Shown piece after piece: positions 34,010-45,285 of a stretch of DNA of 64,000 bases. Below the pieces are notes generated by a model that did no database searches, was not told the origin of the DNA, and worked only from the letters and a program-made list of their open reading frames with translations. Source of the stretch: Piliocolobus tephrosceles (Eukaryota > Chordata > Mammalia > Primates > Cercopithecidae); assembly GCF_002776525.5 (NCBI RefSeq), contig NC_045439.1, positions 160,108,942-160,172,941 of the forward strand, in the 5' to 3' direction. Positions within the stretch are counted from its first letter, which is position 1, and every line of letters begins with the position of its first letter. A program made the position numbers and the translations under genes.

Positions 34010-35768
34010 CTGGTGAATCTTAAGTAGAGTAAAAGAAAACCTCACTGAAGCACACCACAGTCAGACTGCTGAAAACCAAAGATAAGGAGATGACCCTAAA
34101 TGTAGTCAGAGAAATGAGACACATAACCTTTACAGGACCAACAATAAAACTTAACAGCTGACTTTTTATCAGAAATTACCGGTGCCAGGAGAAAATCGAA
34201 TGGCATCTCTGAAACATGAAAGAGAAAAAGCAGCCAACCTGACATTTTATACTCAGATAAAATATTCTTCATAAATAAATTTAAAATAGAAATGTTTTAG
34301 ACAAAAAAAGTTGAAAATAGTCATGGTCAGCAGATTTTTTCTAGAAAACATTTTAAAATAGACTCTTCAGGCTGAAAGAAAGTTATCCCAGATGAAAGCA
34401 TAAAACTGCAAGAAAGAGAAATAAAGAGCACTGGATTGGATAAATATATCTGAAAAATATAAACAAATAACTTAAAAATAATTATGATGTATTTGAAATA
34501 CATAACATGCAGAAGTAAAAATACATGCCAGCAATAGCGCAAAGACTGAGGACAGTGAATTGATTACATGTGTTGTAAGGTTCTTGCACCCTCAGGAGGT
34601 GGCAAAAACAACTAGCTTAAGGTAGACTGTAGTACATGAGGAGCTTAAGGTAGACTGTAGTACATGAGGAGTTTGTATTGAATCTCTAGCTAATTATTAA
34701 AATATTCCACAATAGCTAATAGAGGAGAATAATAGAGTAGCAAAAAAGCTGATTATTCAAAAGAAGGCAGAAGATAAAAAATATGAAATAAAAATAGATG
34801 GAGTTAATAGAAAATAAATAGCAAGACTGCAGATATAAATCCATCTATTTTATTGTTATATTGTATATGTATAACTAAATATTTCAATTAAAGACAGATT
34901 GTCGCACTGGATACAAAAACAAGACTCAACTATGTGCTGTTGATAAGAAAGGCAGTTTAAATATAAGAACACAGTGAAATGGAGAGTAAAAGGATAGAAG
35001 AAGTTACAACATGCAAACAATAGCTATAAGAAAGTTGATTATTATGTAATATCAGGTTAATAGACTTTAAAGCAAGAAAAATCACTAGAAGAACACAAGA
35101 ACATTTTGTAATAATAAAACTGTCAATTAAACAGAGAAAAATCATAAAATATTCTGTATGTAATATTTCAACTATATGCACCTAATAGCTTCAAAATTTA
35201 TATTTCAAAATGTAACAATTAGATGAGGAAACATCAAAATCATATAATAATAGTTGGAGATTTTCACACACACCTCAGTATTAGAACAGCAGTCAAAGAA
35301 TCAACAGGAATATAAAATATTTGAACGTGATTCATAAAGTAATCAAGTTGACTGTGTAAAATACCGCAGTTAACAGTTCCAGATCAGATTTTCTTTTTAT
35401 TTACACAGGGAACAGTTGCCAAAGTATATTGTATGCTGGCTCCTAATTTAAGTGCTAAAATTTTTTCAAATGATTGATAGCATTTAGGCTGTGTTCTCTG
35501 ACCACATCACAGTGAATTTAAACTGAAAATCAAGAACAGAAAGGTAAGTAGACAAATCTCCAATAGCTTAGCAATTAAGCAGCACACTTCTAAATAACCC
35601 ATTGGTAAAAGGATAAGTTACAGCGAATCTTCGAATCCTAGAAAATAGTTTGAATAAAATGATAATGCAGTATATCATATTAAAACCAGTTAAATGCAGC
35701 TAAAGAAGTGCTTAGAAGAAAACTAATGGTTTTATATAGAATGAAATTTGAAAATCAGTTATCTAAAC
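34010..35768 (+). mobile_element. L1M, ORF1 end through ORF2 endonuclease
   Basis: 'cagccaacctgacattttat', 'gactcttcaggctgaaag', 'ataaatccatctattttatt', 'agcaagaaaaatcac', 'ttctctgaccacatcacag' and 'aatcaagaacagaaaggt' trace L1M from ORF1 into the first third of ORF2. It contains a 28-bp tandem duplication and is cut at its right end by a hAT MITE. Confidence 0.8.
34614..34669 (+). repeat. Perfect 28-bp tandem duplication
   Basis: The unit from agcttaagg to catgagg is present twice without mismatch (34,614-34,641 and 34,642-34,669), inside the L1M spacer. Identity between copies implies a recent event, or gene conversion, in an old element. Confidence 0.98.
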
Positions 35769-36455
35769 CAGGGATCAGCACATTATTTCCTGTAAAGCGT
35801 GGGTCCCCAACCCCAGTCATGGCCTGTTGGAAATTGCCGCACAGCAGGAGGTGAGGGCAGGCAAGTGAAGGAAGCTTCATCTGTATTTACAGCTGCTCCC
35901 TGTCACTCACATTACTGAGCTCCGCCTCCTGTCAGATCAGTGGCAGCATGACATTCTCATAGGAACACGAACCCTATTGTGAACTGCACATGCAAGGGAT
36001 CTAGGTTGCACACTCATAAGAATCTAATGCCTGATGATCTGTCACTGTCTCCCATCACCCCCAGATGGAACCATCTAGTTTCAGGAAAACAAGCTCAGGG
36101 CTCCCACTGATTCTACATTATGGTGAGCTATATAATTATTTCATTATATGTTACAATGTAATAATAGAAATAAAGTGCACAATAAGTGTAATGCGCTTGA
36201 ATCGTCCTAAAGCCATCCCTCACCCCCAGGAGGTGGAAAAATTGTCTTCTAGGAAACCAGTCCCTGGTGCCAAAAAGTTTGGGGACTGTTGCTGTAAAGG
36301 GCCAGAGAATAAACGTTTTAGGCTTTCTGGGTCATGTGGTCTCTGTCCCAGCTACTCAAGCCTGCCGTTGTAGAGTGAAGGCATACATAGACTTTAAGGT
36401 AACAGGTAGGTGGCCCATGAGCTATGGTTTGGGTAATACTTAATTCAGGAACTAT
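35769..36455 (+). mobile_element. hAT-Charlie MITE, interrupted by MER1A
   Basis: Left end 'ccagggatcagcac'. The right part, 36,300-36,455, holds 'ggccagagaataaacg', 'ttaggctttctgggtcatg' and 'gtctctgtcccagctactc'. This is the terminal type 'caggggtcggcaaac'; the subfamily (MER33/MER58-like) is not certain. Confidence 0.7.
35798..36291 (+). mobile_element. MER1A (hAT-Charlie)
   Basis: 494 bp from 'cgtgggtccccaacc' to 'gtttggggactgttg', with the diagnostic 'gcctcctgtcagatcagtgg' and 'tgtaatgcgcttgaatcg'. The 8-bp duplication ctgtaaag (35,790-35,797 and 36,292-36,299) is perfect, as expected for hAT transposition. Confidence 0.95.
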
Positions 36456-36599
36456 GAAGAATGTACATGGTCTTTAGATCTGGTTAAAAAAAGACAAAAA
36501 AAAAGCAGTTTATCTGAGCAGCCTAACAGACGTGGGTGAAAACATGAAGTCACACCATAGTATATGCAAGGAAATTATGGAAAACTTTCATCTCTCTGT

Positions 36600-37020
36600 G
36601 ATGGTATATCCTTCACGTTTGTGTTTACCTCTTCAGAGAAGCTTTTCCTGGCCTCTACATATCAAAGTAGTATTTCCCCCATGTGCTTTTGCTTCTATTT
36701 TTTTCCCCTGGTACATTTTTTCTAGTACTCTCCACTACCTTAAATTATATCAGTAATTTAAAAAAACTTTAATAGAGACAGGGTCTCACTATGTTGTCCA
36801 GGGTGGTCTCAAATTCCTGGGCTCAAGCAGTCCTCTCACTTCAGCCTCCTGGGTAGCTGGGACTACAGGCACAGTCCACCTTTCCACCTCATATACTGAA
36901 TTGAAAGTTCTATGAAAACATAAACTTTTTCTTTTCTGCTACTATACATTTAGCACCCAGAACACTGCCTGGCATAAGGTAGGTGTTCATGATTATTTAC
37001 TGAATATGTAAATAAATGAT
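36600..37020 (+). mobile_element. L2 3' end, split by an Alu arm
   Basis: 36,630-36,760 ('cttttcctggcctctac') and 36,890-37,020 ('gaaagttctatgaaaac', 'gcacccagaacactgcctgg', 'ggtaggtgttcatgat') are one sense L2 tail. The Alu piece sits between them. Confidence 0.7.
36765..36885 (-). mobile_element. Old Alu arm fragment
   Basis: 'gagacagggtctcactatg', 'cctgggctcaagcagtcc', 'gggtagctgggactacagg'. AluJ-like monomer, inserted in the L2. Confidence 0.8.
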
Positions 37021-37485
37021 ACGGAAGAGGACTGTAAGTGAGAAACCCCCAAGTCCTAGAAGTGACACTAAATGATGTGCATGGACAGCTACTTATAGTC
37101 ACATTCAATCGATCCCTGGAACACATGTGGCAACAGAGGTGAGGCATGATAAGCAAGGCCTGGCAGATCTTTGATTGCTGACATCAAACCTGTGCTGTCA
37201 GTTACTTAAGAAATGGAGGACTCCTTCATGCTAGTCAGACATGGCTTTACGAAATGAAAGAAAGAAAAGTGGGACCCACATGGCTTTCCCAGTCAACAAG
37301 ACATTCACTGAGAATTGTCGATGTAGCACAAGCACAGTTTCTCCAGCTCCTTTGCTGGAATAAACAGGTGAGATCACTGGTGAGGAAGGGCCAGGATGGA
37401 GTGATGGATGAGCTTGACTTAATCCTCTGTTTTCCCCAGAGGAGACATTTATGAAAATCAATTCCCTACATTTCTTTCTACTTTT
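37021..37485. other. No recognised feature
   Basis: Unique sequence with no repeat. The short frames 37,254-37,454 (+) and 37,512-37,231 (-) are unremarkable. Confidence 0.5.
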
Positions 37486-37489
37486 GCCA

Positions 37490-37785
37490 TCTAAGTTTGA
37501 ATTCCTAAACACTATAGTTGAGTTTTCCTTGTTTTTTTGAACATTATGTAAAAGGAGTCATATAGCATGTATTCTTTTGTGTCCACCTTCTTTCATTCAA
37601 AATTATGTTTTTGAGATGTATCCATGTGGTAGCATGGAGCTACAGTGAGTTTATTCTCATTGCTATATAATGCTAATATACTATAATGTATTCTTTCTAC
37701 TGCTGATGGGCATTTCAGTTTTCTCCTATTTTTGAATATAATGAATAATGCTGCTGGAAAAATTCTTGAAATGAATATAAGCTGC
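37490..37785 (-). mobile_element. L1M ORF2 3' fragment
   Basis: 'aaaaggagtcatatagcatg', 'gagatgtatccatgtggtag' and 'attgctatataatgctaa' are the reverse of the L1M ORF2 C-terminal region. It is one of very few minus-strand L1 pieces in the window. Confidence 0.75.
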
Positions 37786-37944
37786 TGCTTTGTGGATCAT
37801 GAACAAAGGACTCTTCTGCCACAGAAACAGCTTCCTAGGTACTCTAAGCTTCCTTATTGCAGTTCAGTTTTATAACCTTTGATAGCATTTGATTGGCCAT
37901 ATTCTTTCACTAGAAAGTGTGAGTCATCAACACAAAATAATCCA

Positions 37945-38225
37945 CACTTTCTATCTGAGTCCATTTTGTGTTGCTACAAATACCTGAGGCTGGGTAATTT
38001 ATAGAGAAAAGAGGTCTATTTAACTCAAGATTCTGCAGGCTGTACAGGAAGCAAGGCACTGATATCTGCTCAGCTTTTAGTGAGAGCTTTTGTGCTGTTT
38101 CAAACATGACAAAGGTCAAAGGGGAAGTGGGCACGTGTGAAGAGGGACTTTCCTTATTTTTCTATCAATACATGTTTGCTAAGAGGGCACGTGATGAGGA
38201 CTAGTGGGCTTTCAATTTTTTTTTT
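37945..38225 (-). mobile_element. MaLR LTR fragment (MST-like)
   Basis: 'gtccattttgtgttgctac' and 'gaggctgggtaatttatag' are the reversed right end of an MST/MLT1 LTR, with 'ggggaagtgggcacgtgtg' inside. It lacks the other end. 37,786-37,944 and 38,226-38,470 are unassigned. Confidence 0.7.
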
Positions 38226-38474
38226 TAAATTTAAGATTGTTGAAGTCATTCCCTTGGAAGAAGTACACTAGACTCATCCCTGTTGATTTGTATTAATGGG
38301 GTCTAGGCATAGCATAAACCAATGATATCAATCATACATTAAAATCTCGTTGAAGTCGTACAGTTTAAGTTTAGTCCTACTTTAGGTGTTCTCCAACTCC
38401 CTTAATAAGGCTGCTAAAAGGCAAAAATAACAGTAAGGACTAACAACAATTTTGAATTGTTAATACCTGGGTGA

Positions 38475-38625
38475 CTCTCCTGGATAGTTTGTTAACATTC
38501 AGTTTCCCTGGCTCCGCTTAGAGAGCTTGGATTAATAGGCTTGAAGCAGACCAGGAAATTGCATTTTTAATAAGCACCCAAAGGAGACTTTAATGCAGAT
38601 GTTCTTTGGACCACACTGTGGCAGA
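38475..38625 (+). mobile_element. MER5A fragment (hAT-Charlie MITE)
   Basis: 'ccaggaaattgcatttttaa' and 'gttctttggaccacactgtg' match the second half of MER5A. Confidence 0.65.
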
Positions 38626-38629
38626 GCTA

Positions 38630-38965
38630 TCAATAAACAATGGCGGGAAGGAGAAGCAAGGATCACAACTACAGTAGTGAAAAGAAAGACAAACATCTGC
38701 AGAAAGACTACAAGAAAACCAATTATGCTTCTTGCTGGCGACAGGGATAAAGCTCTCTGATTGTGGGCAGTGATTGTAATTTGTAGCGTTCAGGGCCTCC
38801 TCTCTGGGCATGTTCACCTCCCACTCTAGGGTTCAGGCAAGCTGGGGCTCTTACCTTCCACGCAGCCCCGCGGATTCTCCAAAGCTTCAAAGGTTCATGC
38901 ACTTACACAGAAATAAATCATTTGAGGGGCTGTTTCAAAACTGAAAGTAACATGCTTGATTTTAG
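38630..38965. other. No recognised feature
   Basis: Unique; slightly richer in G+C around 38,790-38,880. No exon recognised. Confidence 0.5.
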
Positions 38966-38969
38966 ATTC

Positions 38970-39900
38970 TGTCCAACACAAAAACGTTAAGAGGACAAAG
39001 AAGTTAAATTAGGCCAATAAATATACTAAATGAGATAAGGGACAAAATTGGTAACATTAAACAAGAACAAGTAAACTAAAATGAACTAAGCAGAATATGA
39101 GGTATCAAAAATAATACTTAAAGAATACTGTCATTGGATGAGTGGCAGAATGGATGTGTCGGCGGATTGAATTAATTAATTAGAAGACAAATGGAAAAAA
39201 TCTCCACGAAGGGAAAAGACAGAAAAAATATTGTATACAAAACCAAAAAGATACGGAGTGGAATAGAAGTGGTAGTACTCAGATAATAGGTGTCTCAAAA
39301 AGAAAATATAAATGGAGATAAAGAAGTAGTTGAAGAAATAATGGAGATAAGTTTTCCCAGATTAAATAAAGATGAAAGACTTCTGTTTCAAAGAACTCAT
39401 GGAGAGTGTCCAAGAGACGAGAGAAGGAAAACACAACCAGACTCTTTGTAATATGACTTAATAACAAAGGCAAAGAAAAATGTGAAGGCTTCAGAGACAA
39501 AACGAATCACAAGCCCAAGAATCGCATCGATACTAGATCTCTTTTGCTATCAACTCGATGCAAAAGACAACAAAGTAGGATTTTCAACACACTGGTAACT
39601 TAGAATCTGGAATTTTATATCCAGACAAATTGTCATTCAAATTCAGAGACATGATAAGATATTCTCAGGCATAGAAGGCCTCAGGAAGTTTGCCACATGG
39701 AGATCTGACTTGGGAATATTTAGGGGTGAAATATTTATATAAGTGAAGAGAAAAAATCCCAGAGACACTGCAGGGCATAGATGAAGGAACTGGGTTTTTC
39801 ATTCTTTGGTAAAATTTATTGCTTTCTCTAAAAAGCAAGATTAAAGAAAAAGACAAAAATGTATTTATATAACTCTGAATTTTAAACCAACATTACCAAC
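38970..39900 (+). mobile_element. L1M or HAL1, ORF1 region
   Basis: 'aaaatataaatggagataaag', given in part, 'gaagaaataatggagataag', 'ggaattttatatccagac' and 'gatattctcaggcata' follow the C-terminal half of L1/HAL1 ORF1. HAL1 (an L1 with ORF1 only) versus L1M cannot be settled here. Frames are broken. Confidence 0.65.
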
Positions 39901-40505
39901 ATAAAGAGTGAGGAGTTGGAGTTGTTTGAAAGTGTACTAAGATTCTTCATTTCTTGGGAGTGAAAGAGACGTAGATGTCAATATCCCTCGTCCCCACCGC
40001 CCCCCCCACCCCCACAAAAAAGCAAGACAAATTAAATGATGGGAAAAATGGAAGAGAACTAAAATAGTAAACTAAGATTGTCAAAGTGGGTCTTGAGATT
40101 CCCCAAAAGCACACTGTAAGATGAGAATACTAGTATAAATGTTTTACTAAAGAAATGCTCCCGGGGAAACTGGTAATGGAGTCGGTGAAACAGCACATGG
40201 ACAGGAATGAGGTGAAGCAAGGCACCTCATGAACATGCAGTGGTGGCTTCCGGGTGACCTGGAAGAGCAGCTCTGGAGTGTGTGTATGGCTTCCGTGTTC
40301 TCACCCCTACCATTCACTGATGAAGGCTTCCTGGGGACCTCCAGAGGGTCTGGGGGACTAGGAGACTGAGACAGTTATTTTAAACAGTGGCAAGTGATTG
40401 CTGTCAGAAATAAAAAACACACTGACAGTGTGTTTTGCTCAGGGGCTGAGCAAAAATGTCTGAAAAGGATCCACGAGAATCTGGGCAGATCCATTATCCA
40501 CTAAC
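39901..40505. other. Mostly unassigned; C-rich tract
   Basis: A C-rich run (39,990-40,015) and an unassigned block at 40,070-40,440 with 'gctcccggggaaactgg', possibly an ancient repeat. Confidence 0.35.
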
Positions 40506-40509
40506 CAGG

Positions 40510-41190
40510 TCCAAATACATTAGTACTGTCAATATATGTAAATGAAGGAAACCTACAGCCAAAAAAATATGAACATGCAAAAGTTGAAACTATAAGGATG
40601 GGAAAAGATATGTCAAACACCAACCTTTTCTCATTATGTAGTGATCCCTTCCAACCCTATTAGTGCTTACGGTCTTAAGTCCTATTCTTTTTCATATTAT
40701 TAGAGATAAAAGGTCATTCAACACACCAAGCTGATATCTCTGTTTTAAACATGTATGTACTTAACAAAATAGCTTCAAAATACTTTAAACTGGTGATTCA
40801 ATAATGCAGAATAACAAGTTAAACAGTTAAGTTGAAAGAAAAATTTCAAAAGCATAATACATATGAAACTATAAAAGAACAGATACAATGTGTTTATCGC
40901 TGGAGCTTCTCCTGGTACTCAAGGTATTAAAATCCGCTATAAAGAGGTGAAATGTCTAGCTCCCAAATGATTGGATGTTAAATTTATTTCTTCATAATGT
41001 GAAATTATTTGCAGTGTTGAAGAAGACCAGGGAAGCTATTCATAATATACGGAAAGCTTTAAAAACAACTGATAAAACCCACAAAACTCATTTTGTATAA
41101 AACTTAAAAATTACAAGTCCTCATTTTTGTAAATATAGTTAGAATATGCATGTAAATTAAAAACACTTCTGAAAAAATATAAAAATTATG
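40510..41190 (+). mobile_element. L1M ORF2 5' part
   Basis: 'cacaccaagctgatatctct' and 'acatgtatgtacttaacaaa' match the endonuclease region of L1M ORF2. It appears to be the left part of the L1M that continues after the Alu pair and gap. Confidence 0.6.
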
Positions 41191-41193
41191 ACA

Positions 41194-41488
41194 GGCCGGG
41201 TGTGGTGGCTCAAGCCTGTAATCCCAGCACTTTGGGAGCCCGAGACGGGCGGATCACGAGGTCAGGAGATCGAGACCATCCTGGCTAACACAGTGAAACC
41301 CCATCTCTACTAAAAATACAAAAAAACTAGCCGGGCGAGGTGGCGGGTGCCTGTAGTCCCAGCTACTCGGGAGGCTGAGGCAGGAGAATGGCGGGAACCT
41401 GGGAGGCAGAGCTTGCAATGAGCCGAGATCCGGCCACTGCACTCCAGCCTGGGCGACAGAGCGAGACTCCGTCTCAAAAACATAAAAA
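41194..41488 (+). mobile_element. AluY of Old World monkey type
   Basis: Full-length dimer with 'ggctcaagcctgtaatccc', 'actagccgggcgaggtggcg' and 'gatccggccactgcactcc'. Its tail starts (aaaaacataaaaa) and is then lost in the N run. Confidence 0.95.
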
Positions 41489-41888
41489 NNNNNNNNNNNN
41501 NNNNNNNNNNNNNNNNNNNNNNNNNNNNNNNNNNNNNNNNNNNNNNNNNNNNNNNNNNNNNNNNNNNNNNNNNNNNNNNNNNNNNNNNNNNNNNNNNNNN
41601 NNNNNNNNNNNNNNNNNNNNNNNNNNNNNNNNNNNNNNNNNNNNNNNNNNNNNNNNNNNNNNNNNNNNNNNNNNNNNNNNNNNNNNNNNNNNNNNNNNNN
41701 NNNNNNNNNNNNNNNNNNNNNNNNNNNNNNNNNNNNNNNNNNNNNNNNNNNNNNNNNNNNNNNNNNNNNNNNNNNNNNNNNNNNNNNNNNNNNNNNNNNN
41801 NNNNNNNNNNNNNNNNNNNNNNNNNNNNNNNNNNNNNNNNNNNNNNNNNNNNNNNNNNNNNNNNNNNNNNNNNNNNNNNNNNNNNNNN
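41489..41888. other. Assembly gap (400 N)
   Basis: 400 N between the A tail of a plus-strand AluY and the T tail of a minus-strand AluY. True length is unknown. Confidence 0.98.
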
Positions 41889-42106
41889 TTTTTTTTTTTT
41901 GAGACGGAATCTGGCTCTGTCGCCCAGGCCGGAGTGCAGTGGCCGGATCTCAGCTCACCTCGCCCGGCTAGTTTTTTGTATTTTTTTTAATAGAGACGGG
42001 GTTTCACCGTGTTAGCCAGGATGGTCTCGATCTCCTGATCTCGTGATCCGCCCATCTCGGGCTCCCAAAGTGCTGGGATTACAGGCTTGAGCCACCGCGC
42101 CCAGCC
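41889..42106 (-). mobile_element. AluY, minus strand, internally deleted
   Basis: From a T run through 'ggccggatctcagctcac' straight to 'ctcgcccggctag', so about 90 bp of the middle are missing. It ends 'gccaccgcgcccagcc'. Tail-to-tail with the plus-strand AluY across the gap. No shared target duplication is visible. Confidence 0.92.
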
Positions 42107-42425
42107 CAGAAATGTTTTAAAAAATAGACTATCGTGATTAAAGAGATTGAAGCAATGGTTAACAATATTCACACAAAAAAATGAGGATCAAATGGTTTTA
42201 CAGCTTAGTTTTCCAGGCGGCAAAGACATTATAAAAAAGTGATCAGCTCACTTTACTCACTGATATATAGATGCAATAATCCTAAATAAATACAAGCAGC
42301 TCAAATCTAACAAAGTATACAAAAGGTAATATGCTATGACCAATTTGAGTTTATTTCAGACATGTAAGGATGATTTAATATTAAATCTATAAATATAGTT
42401 CACTGCACTAACATGAAAGGGGGAA

Positions 42426-42585
42426 AAAGCTGGGCATGATAGCGTGTACTTGTGGTCCCAACTACTCAGGAGGCTGAGGCGGGAAGATCACTTGAGCCCA
42501 GGAGTTCGAGGCTGGAGTGAGCTATAATCACACCACTGCACTTCAGTCTGGGTGACAGAGCAAAACTCCATCTCCTAAAAAAATA
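42426..42585 (+). mobile_element. Alu right-arm monomer (FRAM-like)
   Basis: 'gctgggcatgatagcgtg', 'cttgagcccaggagttcgag', 'ctgggtgacagagcaaaac', then an A-rich tail. Old type. Confidence 0.8.
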
Positions 42586-42908
42586 AAAAGAGGGGAGGAA
42601 GAAGCCATATAATCATCTTAATCTATGCCAGAAAAAGTATTAGATTAAATTTAGCATATATATGTATTTGTTTTTTTATTTAAAAGTAGCAAATTTCTTA
42701 ACTTGATAGAATGTGTTTATTTAAAAATCTAAAAGGCAATATTCTGAATAGGGATATTAAAAGCATATCTTTATAATCACAAAAGAAATAAGGGTACTTA
42801 TTATAACCACTTCTGGTCAACATTGCATTGGCAGCCTTACCAGTACAACAAGACAAGAAAAAGTAATTACAAGTATAAGGACTAAGAGGAGGAAGAAGAT
42901 TGTCATTA

Positions 42909-44100
42909 AAGTCATGCACCACATAATCACATAATGACTTTTCGGTCGATGATAGACTACGTATAAAACTGTAGTCCCATAAGATTATAGTGAAGCTGAA
43001 AGATCTCTATCGTCTAATTATGGCGCAGCCATGGTAAAGTTGTAGCACAACATATTTCTCATGCGTTTGTGGTGATGCTGGTGTAAACAAACCTACTGTG
43101 TTGCCAACCTTTTAAAAATATAGCATATACAGTGGTATACAGATCATAATACTTGATAATAAATTACCATGTTACTGGGTTATGTACTTCCTATACTGTA
43201 CTTTTAATTATTACTTTAGACTATACTCTTTCTCCTTATAAAAACACGTTAACTGTAAAACAGCTTCAGGCAGGTCCTTCAGGAAGTATTCAGACGAAGG
43301 CATTGTTAGCATAGGAGATGACGGCTCCATGCATGTTATTGCCCCTGAAAACCGGCCAGTGGGACAAGTGATATGGATGATCCTGACCCTGTGTGGGCCA
43401 AGGTAATGTGTATATTTATGTCTTCGTTTTTAACAAATAATTTTTAAAAGTAAAAACATTTTAAACAAATTAAAGATAGAAAAAAGCTTATAGAACAAGG
43501 CAATAAATAAGTAAAATATTTTTGTACAATTGTACAATGTGTTTTAAGCTCAGTATTATTACAAGAGTAAAACGTGTTTAATAATTTGAAAGTTTATAAA
43601 GTAAAAAAGTTACAGGAAGCTAAGATTTATCATTGAAGAAAGAAAAATATCTTAAAGATCAATTTAGTGTAGCCAAAGTACACAGTGTTTATAAAGTTTA
43701 CAACAGTATACAGTAATGTCCTACACCTTCACATTCACTCACCACTCAGTCACCCAAGAGCAACTTCCAGTCCTACAAGCTCCATTCACGGTGAGTGCTC
43801 TATACAGGTGTGGCAGTTTTTAAATCTTTTCTACTGTATTTTTACTGTGCCTTTTCTATGTTTAGATGTATTTACATACACAATTACTATTGTGTTACAG
43901 TTGCTTACAGTATTCAGTGCAGTAACATGCTGTACATATTTGTAGCCTAGCAGCAATAGGCTACACCATATAGCCTGGGTGTGTAGTAGTCTACCACCCA
44001 GGTTTGTATAAGCACACTCTATGATGTTCACACAACGACAAAAATCACCTAACAATGCGTTTCTCAGAAAGCAACCCCATTGTTACGTGAGGTATGACTG
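42909..44100 (+). mobile_element. Tigger3/4-like DNA transposon, both ends present, 1.19 kb
   Basis: The left end (gtcatgcaccacataa) and right end (cgtgaggtatgactg) are inverted copies of the Tigger terminus. A TA precedes the left end. The interior holds 'ggtccttcaggaagtattc' and 'gatgatcctgaccctgtg', which code for the C-terminal tail of the Tigger transposase in the consensus; here it is frameshifted, and the rest of the transposase is absent. It is a non-autonomous deletion derivative inserted in an L1M. Confidence 0.88.
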
Positions 44101-45285
44101 ATATTTGGAGATGGTGCGGTCATTTACATAATCAGTCTAAAATAATCTACAGACATTATTTGAAATAATAAGATGAATATGCAAATGTTAGCTGCATTTC
44201 TATACACCAGCAGCAAACAACTAGAAAATGTAAAGAGAAAATACCCTTTATAATAGTATCAGAGAACTTTAAGTAGTAATAAATACTTACTTTGTAAGTC
44301 ACTGAGGTTGTTATACAGCAACTCTGATTAGCTCTACAAGGAAAATGTTAAGGCTCTATTATGAGATATTAAAGAAGGCTCAAGTAAATAGAGAGCTCAT
44401 CTGGCCTTGAATAGGAATTTTAATAGAATAATATCTCAGTTCTTTCCAAATTGATCTATAAATTGAAAATAATTCCAATCAAAACCTCAACAGTGTTTTT
44501 CATAGCATGTGATAATCCTGGATAGAAGAGATAAGGGCTGCAATAGTCAAAACATTTCTTCAGGGAGGGACACTTCCCTTGCTAGTTATTGGGATTTACC
44601 ATGAACCTAGAGTAATTAAGCCAGTAGTGGTATTAGTTCACCTCACCGATCAACGGAAATACACAGGGAGCCCAGAAATAGATTTCCACATGGTTGGCAC
44701 TGGGGATAAGAAAAAGGGGGCACATTATCAGTAGAGAAAGGAGCTGGAAGATGGAACTGAAAACAGTGCTTCTCCAAGTGGGAGAAGTTGAAGGTGTATC
44801 CCCACCTCACCTAATTACAAAATAAATTTCATTTAAATTAAAGACTTTGAAGAACAAAACTTTGAAACCCATATGAAAAAATATAGGTCAGTATTTTATA
44901 ACTTGGAGAAGTAACTTAAACAAGACACAGAATTGTTGACTATAAAATGAAGTATTGATAATGTAGGCTAAAGTAAAATAAAGAACTTTGTTCATCAAAA
45001 TACCCCTAAAGGACCTGAAAGTTAAGAAATAAACTGGGAGATATTTGCCATGTACATAATCAACAAATAATTGGTATTAAATAGCTCCTACATATCAATG
45101 AGGAAAACACAGCTCAAGGGGAAATGTAGACAACATGAAAATACTTTTAAGAAGAAAAGCACATGGGAGCAATAAATATGTGACATTAAATACGTGAATA
45201 TTATTAGTGAGAAAATGCAAAACGAGATCTCACTGAAATACCATTTTACCCAAAAGCAGGCCAGGAATACTAAAGAATTAACACT

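Larger units (their letters stand above)
42110..45285 (+). mobile_element. L1M ORF2 (reverse transcriptase and C-terminal part), interrupted
   Basis: Pieces 42,110-42,425, 42,586-42,906 and 44,101-45,285 are in order: 'gatcaaatggttttacag', 'tatagatgcaataatcc', 'ccagaaaaagtattagat', 'cacttctggtcaacattg', then after the Tigger 'tttctatacaccagcagc', 'aattccaatcaaaacctc' and 'tcaaaatacccctaaagg'. Stops occur in all frames. An Alu monomer and a Tigger lie within. Confidence 0.8.

Noticed and set aside
36065..36373. 102-codon plus-strand frame
   Set aside because: It lies inside MER1A and the outer MITE, both non-coding.
41388..41990. 200-codon plus-strand frame
   Set aside because: It exists only because the 400 N are read as unknown residues; both ends are Alu sequence.
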